A stretch of 64,000 bases of DNA from Salinispora arenicola (GCF_006716065.1 NZ_VFOL01000001.1:1612001-1676000), one strand, 5' to 3'. Counted from the stretch's first letter, positions 25,385-33,863 are shown. Translations and numbers: made by a program. Notes: generated by a model not told the origin, from the letters alone.

Positions 25385-28105
25385 GTGAGTCCTGCACGCA
25401 TTCTTTCGTCCCGAGTGGGCAGGATCGCGCTCTGGACGGTGGCGGTCCTCACCACGCTGGCCCTCGTGCTCACCCTCGCGGCCGTGTGGACGGTGCGACG
25501 AGCGTTCCCCCAGCACGACGGCGCACTCCGGCTGCCGGGCCTCACCGCGCCGGTCGCCGTGTATCGCGACGACCACGGAATCCCGCAGGTGTACGCGACG
25601 ACCGCCGATGACCTGTTCCGTGCTCAGGGCTATCTGCACGCGCAGGATCGGTTCTGGGAGATGGACTTTCGCCGCCATGTGACCGGAGGTCGGCTCGCCG
25701 AACTGTTCGGTGAGAGCCAACTGGAGACCGACATCTACCTGCGGACAATGGGCTGGCGACGAGTCGCCGAGCAGGAGTGGGACATTCTCGCCGCGGACAC
25801 GAAGCGCTACCTCCAGGTGTACGCCGACGGTGTGAACGCCTGGCTCGACGAGCACGACGGGGGTCGGGCGAGTCTGGAGTACGCGGTACTCGGCCTGCAG
25901 AACTCGGACTACGAGATCGAGGGGTGGAGCCCGGTGGACAGTCTCGCCTGGCTCAAGGCGATGGCGTGGGACCTGCGGGGCAACATGAAAGACGAGATCA
26001 CCCGAGCGGCGCTACTCGCCGGGGGCCTGACCCGCCAGCAGGTCGAGGACCTGTATCCGGCGTACCCTTTCGATCGGAACACACCGATTGTCACCGAGGG
26101 TGACATCGTGGCTGGTGCCTTCGATCAGGAAGCCCCAGCGTCCCCAGGCCCGGAGGGCAACGCGGATCTGCGCGCGACCGAGACCGCCGGAGCGGGCGGT
26201 GGTGCGGTCACCGCGCAACCGATCGACGCGGTCGAGTCAACCGCCGGTGCGGCTGCCGCGCGGACGGTGACCGCGCTGGCCGGCGGTTTGTCCCGGCTGC
26301 CGACCGTGCTGGGTGCTGGCCGAGGCATCGGCTCCAACTCGTGGGTCATCGACGGGGACCTGACCGACACCGGCAAGCCGATCCTTGCCAACGACCCGCA
26401 TCTTGGTCCCACCATGCCTGGTATCTGGTACCAGAACGGTCTGCACTGCGAGTGCGAGTTCAACGTCACCGGCTTCAGCTTCTCCGGCCTACCCGGGGTG
26501 GTCATCGGCCACAACTCCCGCATCGCGTGGGGCTTCACCAACCTGAACCCGGACGTGACCGATCTGTATCTGGAGCGGGTGAACGGCGACCGGGTGCAGG
26601 TCGACGGAGAATGGCGGCCGCTGGCGACCCGGACGGAAACCATCAGGGTCGCGGGCGGTGAGGACGTGACCATCACCGTACGGGCCTCCGGGCATGGACC
26701 GCTGGTGTCCGACGCGTCGGCCGAACTGCGCGACATCGGCCTCGCGCCGCCGGTCGATCCGGCGGGTTCGCCGGCGCCGGTCGCCGCCACGCCACAGCTC
26801 GCCCCGGAGCCGTCGGCCATCTCCGAGGACGACCGGCGAGACGGCTACGCCATCGCGCTGAGCTGGACCGCGTTGCGTCCGGGCCGGACCGCCGACGCCA
26901 TCTTCGCGCTCAACACCGCGCCGGGCTGGACCGAGTTCCGTGCCGCGGCGGCGATGTTCGAGGTGCCCGCGCAGAACCTCATCTACGCCGACACCGACGG
27001 CACCATCGGCTACCAGGCCCCCGGCCGGGTTCCGGTGCGCGGCGAGGGTGACGGGCGGTGGATGGTGCCCGGTTGGGACTCGGCGTACGACTGGCAGGGT
27101 TTCATCCCCTTCGAGGAGTTGCCGAGTGTCCTCGACCCGCCGGCCGGCTACCTGGTTACCGCCAACCAGGCCGTCATCGGCCCTTCGTACCCGCACATGC
27201 TCACCACGGACTGGGCCTACGGCTACCGCAGCCAGCGTATTCACGAGTTGATCGAGTTGGCCCGGGACGCTGGAAAGATCACCGTCGCGGATGTACAGAC
27301 CATGCAGTTCGACAACCGCAACGGCTTCGCGCCGACGCTCGTCCCGGCGGTCGAGGCGGCTCTCGCCACCGGGGATCCGTCCAGTCTGGCCCGGTCCGCC
27401 GCCGACCTGTGGAGGGATTGGGACTACCAGCAGCCTGCCGAGGGCGAGCCGGACACCGACGACGGGCGCAGCTCCGCCGCGGCGGCGTACTACAACGCCG
27501 TCTGGCGGCACCTGCTCCTGGAGACTTTCGACGAGTTGCCGGAGGAGCACCGCCTCGATGGCAGCGACCACTCGTACGAGGTGGTGCGGGGTCTACTAGG
27601 CCTGCCCGGGTCGCCGTGGTGGGATCGGACGGCGACCGAGGTCGTCGAGGGCCGCGACGACGTTCTGCGGGCGGCGGCCGAAGCGGCAGCGAGTGAGCTG
27701 GCCCGCGATCAGGGCGACCAGCCGGCCGAATGGCGCTGGGGCCGCATGCACACGTTGACCGTACGGAACCAGTCCTTCGGCACCTCGGGCCTGGGGCTCG
27801 TCGAGTGGCTCTTCAACGCCGACCCCGTCGCCGTGTCGGGTGGCGGCGCGATCGTGAACGCCACAGGCTGGAACGCCGCCACCGGGTACGAGGTCAACGC
27901 TGTCCCGTCCATGCGGATGATCGTCGACCTGGCCGACCTGGACGCCTCCCGTTGGATCCAGTTGACCGGTAACTCCGGGCACGCGTTTCACCGCAACTAC
28001 GACGACCAGCTCGAGTTGTGGCGCACCGGCGAAACCCTGCCGATGCGCTGGGAGCGAGGCGCGATCGAGGCCGGGGCGGCACAGACGCTCACCCTGAAGC
28101 CGTAA
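25385..28105 (+). CDS. Penicillin-acylase-family Ntn amidohydrolase, membrane anchored
   Basis: 906 residues from GTG 25385. The N-terminus (about 12-37, IALWTVAVLTTLALVLTLAAVW) is a signal anchor. The family blocks are in order: VYRDDHGIPQVYATTADDLFRAQGYLHAQDRFWEMD (alpha subunit), a variable Ala/Pro linker (about 240-310) and then GIGSNSWVI, where Ser317 should become the N-terminal nucleophile of the beta subunit after autoproteolysis. ANDPHLGPTMPG and later WGFTNLNPDVTDLY agree with the beta-subunit core. The family hydrolyses side-chain amides: penicillins, acyl-homoserine lactones or N-acylated natural products. It would act outside the membrane. The IS element ends 41 bp upstream, so its native promoter may have been moved or replaced. 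Confidence 0.93.
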   Translation: MSPARILSSRVGRIALWTVAVLTTLALVLTLAAVWTVRRAFPQHDGALRLPGLTAPVAVYRDDHGIPQVYATTADDLFRAQGYLHAQDRFWEMDFRRHVTGGRLAELFGESQLETDIYLRTMGWRRVAEQEWDILAADTKRYLQVYADGVNAWLDEHDGGRASLEYAVLGLQNSDYEIEGWSPVDSLAWLKAMAWDLRGNMKDEITRAALLAGGLTRQQVEDLYPAYPFDRNTPIVTEGDIVAGAFDQEAPASPGPEGNADLRATETAGAGGGAVTAQPIDAVESTAGAAAARTVTALAGGLSRLPTVLGAGRGIGSNSWVIDGDLTDTGKPILANDPHLGPTMPGIWYQNGLHCECEFNVTGFSFSGLPGVVIGHNSRIAWGFTNLNPDVTDLYLERVNGDRVQVDGEWRPLATRTETIRVAGGEDVTITVRASGHGPLVSDASAELRDIGLAPPVDPAGSPAPVAATPQLAPEPSAISEDDRRDGYAIALSWTALRPGRTADAIFALNTAPGWTEFRAAAAMFEVPAQNLIYADTDGTIGYQAPGRVPVRGEGDGRWMVPGWDSAYDWQGFIPFEELPSVLDPPAGYLVTANQAVIGPSYPHMLTTDWAYGYRSQRIHELIELARDAGKITVADVQTMQFDNRNGFAPTLVPAVEAALATGDPSSLARSAADLWRDWDYQQPAEGEPDTDDGRSSAAAAYYNAVWRHLLLETFDELPEEHRLDGSDHSYEVVRGLLGLPGSPWWDRTATEVVEGRDDVLRAAAEAAASELARDQGDQPAEWRWGRMHTLTVRNQSFGTSGLGLVEWLFNADPVAVSGGGAIVNATGWNAATGYEVNAVPSMRMIVDLADLDASRWIQLTGNSGHAFHRNYDDQLELWRTGETLPMRWERGAIEAGAAQTLTLKP

Positions 28106-28153
28106 CAGTCAGGGAGTGCGAGGCAAATGGGCTTGTCGGAGGGCCCTGAGCCT

Positions 28154-28543
28154 TCAGGCCAACAGTGCGGGCAGGACGCTCATGCGGCGGATCATCCATT
28201 CCGACTCCCACTGGGGGGCGGTGTCGGCGCTCAACCGGGCTCGCGGGAACCGTTGCAGAAACCCGCGTAGCGCGATCTGTGCCTGCAGCCGGGCCAGCGG
28301 GGCGCCGATGCAGTAGTGCACGCCGCGCCCGAAGGAGAGATGCCCACGCCCCTGAGGATGGATGTTGATTCTTGGATTGGGCAACAGACTCGACAGGCGT
28401 AGGAACGTTGCGGCACTGATGTCTGTGGGACAGCGCACGGGAAGGGAAGCCACCTCTTGGCCGGATGCGTGCCGCGACGTCAGTCTCCGACGTTGGTGTG
28501 GCGACCAGGGGCGCGGTATGGCGGGGGCGGTGCTGTCACTCAA
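28154..28543 (-). pseudogene. Cytochrome P450 remnant (C-terminal haem-binding part)
   Basis: The last 65 residues of this frame are a clear P450 C-terminus: HLSFGRGVHYCIGAPLAR with the haem-ligand Cys, then the L-helix and an ending ('ESEWMIRRMSVLPALLA'). A P450 should have another 300 or more residues upstream. Only a little recognisable sequence remains (LLPNPRINIHPQGRG), and the first 60 codons look unrelated. It is therefore a decayed fragment, convergent with the acylase gene. Confidence 0.85.
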
Positions 28544-28573
28544 AGGGCTCGATGGCCCGGCGTTGTCGCCCCC

Positions 28574-29332
28574 TCACGGCTTGTAGGACACGCAGCCGTA
28601 CATGAATACCTTGTCTGGCTGCGGCGCCGGGTTGCGCCAGGTGTCGACTGGGCAGATACCGTCGTCGGTCAGCTGCCAGCGCCCGAGTAGCGGTCGGATC
28701 TGCTCGGGACCGCGTAGGTGTAGCGGCTTGTCGGCCTGGTCGATAATTCTTTCTTTGATGACTGGATAGGAGGCCAGGGCCTCCCCGTCGAAATCCACCA
28801 TCAGGTAGCTGCCCGTGGGTGCCCAGTCAAAAATGTCGGACAGCAGTTTATGGGCAGCGTCCGCCTGAAGCGATACCGTTATGCCTGTCAATATTATACC
28901 GATAGGTGCGGTAGGGTCGAGGACTCGTTCCATCGATTCCTGATCGAGGGTGCCAAGATCCGTCGCATCGCAGTAGGTGTATTCCACCCCCTGTGTTGTG
29001 GCAAGAATCTCACTGCCAAGTGCGATGTTGACAGCGTCGATGTCGGTGTAGAGAACCCGGGCCCCGGGAAGAACCTCATGTACATTGCCCTGCGTCGGGA
29101 TACCGGCACCGAGCAGCAGGAACTGGTTGACTCCCTCGTCCGCGACGGCCTGGGCGGCGCGACCGACGAACTCCTGCAACGTGCGGTAGACCTGGGGAAA
29201 TCCTGGGTACAGGTCACAGAATGCCTTGGCTGCTTCCGCGTCCGCCGGCAGGTGGTGTACCCCGCCGCGCCAGTGATCTATAATGCGGCCGCTGTTCGGG
29301 ATCTGCGCTTGTTTCGACGCGTTTTTTGTCAT
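28574..29332 (-). CDS. DUF574-type SAM-dependent methyltransferase
   Basis: 252 residues with the N-terminal block SGRIIDHWRGGVHHLPADAEAA and a SAM site VNQFLLLGAGIPTQGNVHEV followed by ARVLYTDIDAVNIALG. These are the marks of the actinomycete methyltransferase family PF04672 (formerly DUF574), usually 250-280 residues, so it looks complete. Its substrate in this family is generally unknown. Base composition is noticeably lower in GC than the neighbours (long AT-rich stretches such as 28860-28910 and 29340-29370), pointing to acquisition by transfer. No operon partner; the P450 remnant lies downstream. Confidence 0.88.
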   Translation of the reverse strand: MTKNASKQAQIPNSGRIIDHWRGGVHHLPADAEAAKAFCDLYPGFPQVYRTLQEFVGRAAQAVADEGVNQFLLLGAGIPTQGNVHEVLPGARVLYTDIDAVNIALGSEILATTQGVEYTYCDATDLGTLDQESMERVLDPTAPIGIILTGITVSLQADAAHKLLSDIFDWAPTGSYLMVDFDGEALASYPVIKERIIDQADKPLHLRGPEQIRPLLGRWQLTDDGICPVDTWRNPAPQPDKVFMYGCVSYKP

Positions 29333-29954
29333 GGCGAGCTTCCTGCTATAGAAAAGCTATATCTAGTTAACCAGCTCGATGTGGTTGGCCATGAGGATAT
29401 TTGATGAGCCGATCTTCCACAAGTGATCGTGAGCACGAAGTAACGCGCAGTGCCGCGGACGGCTGCTGCCGCGAAGGGGGAGCCGGACATGCAGCGCAGC
29501 GCTCGTGTGTGGCATGCACCGGGACCGCCTGCCGCTCGCCTGTGGCAACTCCGGGCTCCGCCCGGGGTGCTCACCCGTAGCATTCGGGTTGGCCCTGGTC
29601 GACGATGGACGGACGTCAGACCTCGCCCGATGGCCCACGTCGGCTCCTGCCCGACCCCACGCCGCCGAAGCTCATCCGGAGTGCATGCCCAACACGTGTC
29701 GGGGGTGCCCCTCGACGACGAGGAGGAGGTGCGGAGTACTCGGCTTTCCCTGCCGGTCGACTGTGGGCTGACCGGGGCTCTGTGGCTGGCCAGCAGGGCG
29801 GCCGTCGATCGGCTGTCCGAAGCGCGTGTGACGAGGTAGCCCGGGGCGGGGCGCAAGCCATGAAGACCGCGGACGGGAGCGAACCCGACCGAGCCGACAC
29901 GAGTGGTGCCCATTGACGCGACAGACATTGAGTGGTGTGCTCATAGCGCAACGT
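29333..29954. other. Gap with no supportable gene
   Basis: About 620 bp between the methyltransferase start and the SCO5389-type gene. The first 70 bp are AT-rich with a direct repeat GCTATA (29345 and 29356) and probably hold the methyltransferase promoter. Several open frames exist (e.g. 29450-29839) but they have no recognisable motif, no ribosome site and biased Arg/Pro-rich composition, so I treat them as spurious. Confidence 0.5.
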
Positions 29955-29979
29955 TAATGATAACTACGATCATTATCGT
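29955..29979. promoter_or_regulatory. Fur/Zur-like operator upstream of the SCO5389-type gene
   Basis: TAATGAT-N7-ATCATTA (29955-29975) is a perfect 7-bp-arm inverted repeat, overlapped by a second palindrome ACGAT-CATT-ATCGT (29966-29979). The half sites (AATGAT, ATCATTATC) resemble Fur-family boxes. On the reverse strand the 15-mer TGATCGTAGTTATCA has the TGA...TCA ends and length of actinobacterial Zur sites (TGAAAATGATTTTCA). It ends 12 bp before the start codon, over the ribosome site region, as expected for repression. Confidence 0.5.
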
Positions 29980-29991
29980 ATGAGGAGGACC

Positions 29992-30387
29992 ATGTCTCTC
30001 ACCGTGCCGCCAAGCCTGTTGCAGGCCGCCGAATCCGGCCCTGTCGACGACGATGCCTTCGTCTCCTGCGTCCGCGAGTCCCTGCCGTACGCCTGGCAGA
30101 CCGTCAGCCGCGTGGCGGCGGAGCTCAAGTCCTCCGACGACGCCGATTTCGCCGACAACGTCATACCGCCGCCAACCGAGGACGAGCGGGGTCAGCTCCT
30201 ACGCGCACTGGCCAGCGACGCCATCCGGTCCAGCCTCGAACGCCACTTCGGCGTGAAACTGGCCTTCCAGAACTGCCACCGCGTCGCGGCGTTCCGCCCG
30301 TCCGCCGTCGACTCGGAAACCTACCGCCGCTTCGTGTCCATCCGTGGTCAGCTGCTCAACCAGTCTCCCGAGTTGCGTAACTGCTGA
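29992..30387 (+). CDS. SCO5389-family conserved actinomycete protein
   Basis: ATG 29992 is preceded by GAGGAGG at 29982-29988; an upstream ATG at 29980 overlaps that site and is rejected. 131 residues, soluble. I recognise the pattern VPPSLLQAAESGPVDDDAFVSCVRESLPYAW, FADN...PPP, GQLLRALASDAIRSSLERHFGVKLAFQNCHRVA and the end QLLNQSPE as the family annotated SCO5389 in actinomycetes. That recognition is from memory. No function is established that I can state. The palindrome directly upstream suggests control by a metal-responsive Fur-type repressor. Confidence 0.85.
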   Translation: MSLTVPPSLLQAAESGPVDDDAFVSCVRESLPYAWQTVSRVAAELKSSDDADFADNVIPPPTEDERGQLLRALASDAIRSSLERHFGVKLAFQNCHRVAAFRPSAVDSETYRRFVSIRGQLLNQSPELRNC

Positions 30388-30411
30388 CCTGGGCACTGCC
30401 CGGCGGGCGGG

Positions 30412-30555
30412 GCGCGGTCGTCCACCTGTTCCTGCTCGCCGGGCACTACCCGGGCAGGCCCAATACCCATGGCACTCGCCGACGCGCGGTCGTCCACCTG
30501 TTCCTGCTCGCCGGGCACTACCCGGGCAGGCCCAATACCCATGGCACTCGCCGAC
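30412..30555 (+). repeat. Perfect 72-bp tandem duplication
   Basis: Units 30412-30483 and 30484-30555 are identical over 72 bp. Each contains a hairpin-capable CCGGG-CACTA-CCCGG. The unit is a multiple of three and stays open in both directions, but no gene is recognised across it. It lies in the gap between the SCO5389-type gene and the frameshifted HTH gene. Identity of the copies implies a recent event. Confidence 0.95.
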
Positions 30556-30700
30556 GTGCGCCAGTGCGGTCTGGCCCAGGGAATCGCCGGATATGTCGCT
30601 CCGGTGGTCGTCGTCGACGTGGCGTAGGCCGAGGTGACGTGGTGGGCGGTGCTTCGGTCATCGGGTGTCGTTCGTGGCAGGCGCACATGCCACTGTCGGG

Positions 30701-31176
30701 TCAGGCGCGTGGCTTGGGCGGAGCGATGGTGCGGAACCGCTCGTGCGCGGACTGGCGGCTGATGCCGAGCGCGTTGCCGATTTCCGTCCAGGAGAGCCCG
30801 GTCTCCCGCGCCTGCACCACGGCCGCTCGATGAGTGGCCGTTGCCAGCGCTCCACCTGGGCAAGGATGCCCAGTGCCTGCAGTGGCCAGGTGGTGGCCAG
30901 CTCGGCGACGTTGTCCCGCAGGGCGTCGGAGCGGTTCAGCAGCCAGTTGGGCGGAGTGGCGGCCAGGAGCGGCCTGAGGTGCCCGCCCCACTCGGAGGTG
31001 GCCATCCATCGCCCCTCGTCGGTGGCCGGGTAGTCACGGGTGCCGACCCAGCCGCAGCTGCACCCGGCCCGATAGCCGACGGCGTCGGCCGGCGCTGCGG
31101 CGTTCGTGCTCAGCGCCCCGTCCGGCAGCCGGAATCCGACGAGCTCAGCGTGCCCGGGAACCATCTCCTCCGCCAT
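30701..31176 (-). pseudogene. HTH-type regulator gene with a frameshift
   Basis: The frame starting at ATG 31176 reads MAEEMVPGHAELVGFRLPDG...CSCGWVG...WGGHLRPLLA...LNRSDALRDNVAELATTWPLQALGILAQVERWQ and then turns into Arg-rich nonsense. A second frame picks up exactly there: ATHRAAVVQARETGLSWTEIGNALGISRQSAHERFRTIA, a helix-turn-helix, ending at 30701. A one-base indel near 30835-30845 would restore a protein of about 158 residues with an N-terminal Cys/Trp-containing region and a C-terminal HTH. It is either a real pseudogene or a sequence error. A palindrome lies 40 bp upstream. Confidence 0.75.
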
Positions 31177-31215
31177 CCCGTCAGCGAAGGCACGTCAGGA
31201 TCATCTGACAACTAC

Positions 31216-31233
31216 GTCAGCAAACGCTGACGC
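31216..31233. promoter_or_regulatory. Inverted repeat CGTCAGC-AAAC-GCTGACG
   Basis: Perfect 7-bp arms with a 4-bp loop, 40 bp upstream of the HTH gene (reverse strand) and directly beside the IS630 insertion point. A plausible operator for the HTH gene or its neighbour; no partner is proven. Confidence 0.45.
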
Positions 31234-31237
31234 CTAG

Positions 31238-32474
31238 CGCCGTGACCACGAACGTTCGCGGTGTTGGTTGACACGCTGTGGGCGTGTTGGTCGGGCGGCG
31301 TGGTGCCGGTCAGGCTGTGGCGGTGGCAGAACCCGTTCGCGTTCGGCGGCTCAGTGACCTGGAGGGTCAGCAGTTGCTGAGGATCACTCGTAGAGGTACC
31401 GGCTCGCCGATCCGGTTACGGCGGGCGATGGTCGTGCTCGCTTCGGCTGGTGGGAACACGGTGCCGGCGATCGCCCGTTTGGTGCAGGCTGATGAGGACA
31501 CGATCCGGCAGGTCATTCACCGGTTCAACGAGATGGGGATGGCCAGCCTGGACCCTCAGTGGGCGGGTGGCCGTCCCCGCCTGATCAGTAGCGACGAGGA
31601 ACAGTTCATCGTCGAGACGGCTAACATCCGCCCCGAGAAGTTGGGGCGGCCGTTCACCCGGTGGAGTATCCGCAAGCTCGCTGATCACCTGCGTGTTCAT
31701 TCCGCCCGGCGGGTCCGGGTTGGGCGGGAGCGGCTGCGGCAGATCCTGCACCGGCACCGGATCACCTTCCAGCGGATCAAGACGTGGAAGGAGTCCACCG
31801 ACGCTGACCGGGATGCCAAGCTCGCCCGGATCGAGCATGTGAGCAGTCAATTCCCGCAGCGGGTGTTCGCGCTCGACGAGTTCGGGCCCTTGGTGATCCG
31901 GCCGCTGGCCGGCGCCGGGTGGGCGCCTGCGGGCCGTCCGCGCCGGTTGCCCGCGAACTACCGCAAGCTGCACGGGGTCCGGCAGTTCCACGGCTGCTAC
32001 AGCCTCGGTGATGACCAACTCTGGGGCGTCGTCCGGCGGCGTAAGAGCGCCGCGAATACCCTTGCCGCGCTCACGTCGATCCGGGCCGCGCGTCCGGACG
32101 GTGCGCCGATCTACGTGATCCTGGACAATCTTTCCGCGCACAAAGGCCTGAAGATCCGCAGGCGGGCGGTCCGGAACAAGGTCGAGCTCTGCTTCACCCC
32201 GACCTACGCCTCCTGGGCCAACCCGATCGAGGCCCAGTTCGGGCCACTACGCACCTTCGTGATCACCGGCTCGAACCACCCCAACCACCCCGCGCTGACC
32301 CGGCGGCTGCAGGCCTACCTGCGCTGGCGCAACGCCAACGCCCGCCACCCCGACGTCCTCGCCGCCCAACGCCGCGAACGCGCCCGCATCCGCAGCGAAC
32401 GACAACGACGATGGGACCAGCCAGCTACCCGAGCAGCCTGACCCCAACACCGCGAACGTTCGTGGTCACGGCAC
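31238..32474 (+). mobile_element. IS630-family insertion sequence with TA target duplication
   Basis: A 1237-bp element. Perfect 29-bp inverted repeats lie at 31240-31268 and 32444-32472 (inner part contains GAACGTTCGCGG); two further terminal bases on each side are imperfectly matched. TA is found at 31236-31237 and 32475-32476, the target duplication expected for IS630/Tc1-type elements. It contains a single intact transposase gene. It separates the HTH gene and its palindrome from the phosphatase-like gene. Confidence 0.93.
31278..32441 (+). CDS. IS630-family transposase
   Basis: 387 residues from the first GTG (31278); GTG 31321 would be a shorter alternative. The N-terminal half has two HTH segments (NTVPAIARLVQADEDTIRQVIHRFNEMGMASL and TRWSIRKLADHLRV). 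The DDE core is VFALDEFGPL, then YVILDNLSAHKG and the PTYASWANPIEAQFG block near residue 318, which provides the Glu. This is the classic IS630 arrangement. The gene is intact. Confidence 0.95.
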   Translation: MGVLVGRRGAGQAVAVAEPVRVRRLSDLEGQQLLRITRRGTGSPIRLRRAMVVLASAGGNTVPAIARLVQADEDTIRQVIHRFNEMGMASLDPQWAGGRPRLISSDEEQFIVETANIRPEKLGRPFTRWSIRKLADHLRVHSARRVRVGRERLRQILHRHRITFQRIKTWKESTDADRDAKLARIEHVSSQFPQRVFALDEFGPLVIRPLAGAGWAPAGRPRRLPANYRKLHGVRQFHGCYSLGDDQLWGVVRRRKSAANTLAALTSIRAARPDGAPIYVILDNLSAHKGLKIRRRAVRNKVELCFTPTYASWANPIEAQFGPLRTFVITGSNHPNHPALTRRLQAYLRWRNANARHPDVLAAQRRERARIRSERQRRWDQPATRAA

Positions 32475-32631
32475 TAGCTCGGTGGTCGTCGTCACCGGAC
32501 CCCCGTACGACGAGCCTGACCGAGGTGGTCCGGCTGATGGTCTCCCGGTAGTCGGCCTGACGCTGCCGGCCGTATCCAGAACCGGCCTACCTGCTGTGCT
32601 GTGGGCTCAACGTGTATCTATGGTGTCAGGT

Positions 32632-33429
32632 ATGTCGATCACAGATCAGGCGTTGGCCATCGAGGCGGCGGAGGCGGGTGCCGCGGTCGTCCGTTCCCAC
32701 TACGGATCAGCGCTGACCCGCTTTTCGAAGGGCGCGGACGACTTCGCCACCACAGCGGACATCGCGGCAGAGAAGGCGATCCTGGACACCCTGCGCGCGG
32801 CGCGTCCGGGTGATGTCCTGGTGGGTGAGGAGAGTGGGCGCACGAGCACCGGCGACAGCGGGCGGATGTGGCTGGTCGACCCGTTGTGCGGGACCTTGAA
32901 CTTCGCCGCGCAGACCATGCTGGTCGCGGTCAACGTGGCGCTGCGGAGCGGCACGCAGCCCACCGTGGCCGCCTCGGCGGACCCGTTCGGCGACGAGGTG
33001 TTCTGGACCGACGGCACCGCCGCCTACGTTCGTCGCGGTGCTACCGATGAGCGACTCGTCCCGTCGGCCGACTCGAAGCTGGTGGACATCAACCTTTATC
33101 CGCCATTTCCGAACGAGGCCGACTTCCGAACCGCGCGGATGCTCGCCGATGAGGACTTTGGCGCGCGGTTCCATCTACGGGTGGTCGCCAGCACGCTGGC
33201 GGTGGCGTGGGTCGCTGCCGGCCGCCGCGCCGGCTACGTCACCGATGGTAACCAGCTGTACGACAACGTTCACTTCGCGGCCGGGATCGCCCTGTGCGCG
33301 GCGGCGGGCTGCGTGATCACCGGGATCGATGGCCAGCCGCCGGACGCCGGGCTGGGTGGACTTGTCGTGGCAGCCGACGAGCAGACCCACGCTAATCTGT
33401 TGACGTCCGTCCAGAATCAGCGTAGCTAG
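32632..33429 (+). CDS. Inositol-monophosphatase-family protein with an altered metal site
   Basis: ATG 32632 gives 265 residues; the open frame runs further upstream but without homology. The family core is visible: DFATTADIAAEKAIL, then VGEESG (metal-binding Glu) and WLVDPLCGTLNF in place of the consensus WxVDPIDGTxNF. The second metal-ligand Asp of that motif is therefore Cys. The third motif is represented by QLYDNVHFAAGIALCAAAG. The first Asp of DP and the distal Asp are kept. I believe related actinomycete proteins share the DPLCGT form, so it may be a subfamily with another role rather than a dead enzyme. No operon partner. Confidence 0.82.
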   Translation: MSITDQALAIEAAEAGAAVVRSHYGSALTRFSKGADDFATTADIAAEKAILDTLRAARPGDVLVGEESGRTSTGDSGRMWLVDPLCGTLNFAAQTMLVAVNVALRSGTQPTVAASADPFGDEVFWTDGTAAYVRRGATDERLVPSADSKLVDINLYPPFPNEADFRTARMLADEDFGARFHLRVVASTLAVAWVAAGRRAGYVTDGNQLYDNVHFAAGIALCAAAGCVITGIDGQPPDAGLGGLVVAADEQTHANLLTSVQNQRS

Positions 33430-33456
33430 GCGTATTGAGCCGGGTAACGGCAGCTC

Positions 33457-33795
33457 GTGCCGAGTCGTCACGACGACGGGGGTCGCTTGGTGAACAGAAT
33501 TTCGGCCCGTCGTGACGGTGCGGTGCTGTCCTGTCTCGACGGTGCCTCGGGCGACGATGTGATCGTGTTGCTGCACGGCCTGGCCGGCAGCGGGCGGGAA
33601 CTGGTGCCGACAGCGGAGGCGCTGTTGTCCAAGCACCACACGGCCGTCGCCGCCGAAGCGCGGTGGGACGAGTGGCAGCAGGTGCAGGCCCCCACGCTGC
33701 TGGTGTGCGGCCAGCACAGCGCGATCGCCGCCGCGGAGGTGCGTCGCATCCCAGGGCGGATGACTACGCAACCGTCGCGGGCCGGTGAGACGTAG
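33457..33795 (+). pseudogene. Alpha/beta-hydrolase remnant with internal deletion
   Basis: The frame contains the first beta-strand/oxyanion block of an alpha/beta hydrolase (VIVLLHGLAGSGRELVPTAEALLSKHHTAVA) and then jumps directly to a late strand (WDEWQQVQAPTLLVCGQHSAIAAAEVRRIPG). The roughly 100-130 residues that should carry the nucleophile elbow GxSxG are missing. With about 110 residues left it cannot be active. GTG near 33490 could be the original start. Confidence 0.75.
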
Positions 33796-33863
33796 CTGAC
33801 ACGTCAGCACGACATCTGGTGTTGCCTGCAGGGTAGGCGCGGCATATATGGTGTCACCCGCAG

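Noticed and set aside
29450..29839. Possible gene in the gap after the DUF574-type methyltransferase
   Set aside because: No ribosome site, biased composition, several equally long overlapping frames on both strands and no recognisable motif.
30412..30555. CRISPR-like repeat
   Set aside because: Only two copies, 72 bp long and directly adjacent without spacers; no cas genes anywhere in the window.
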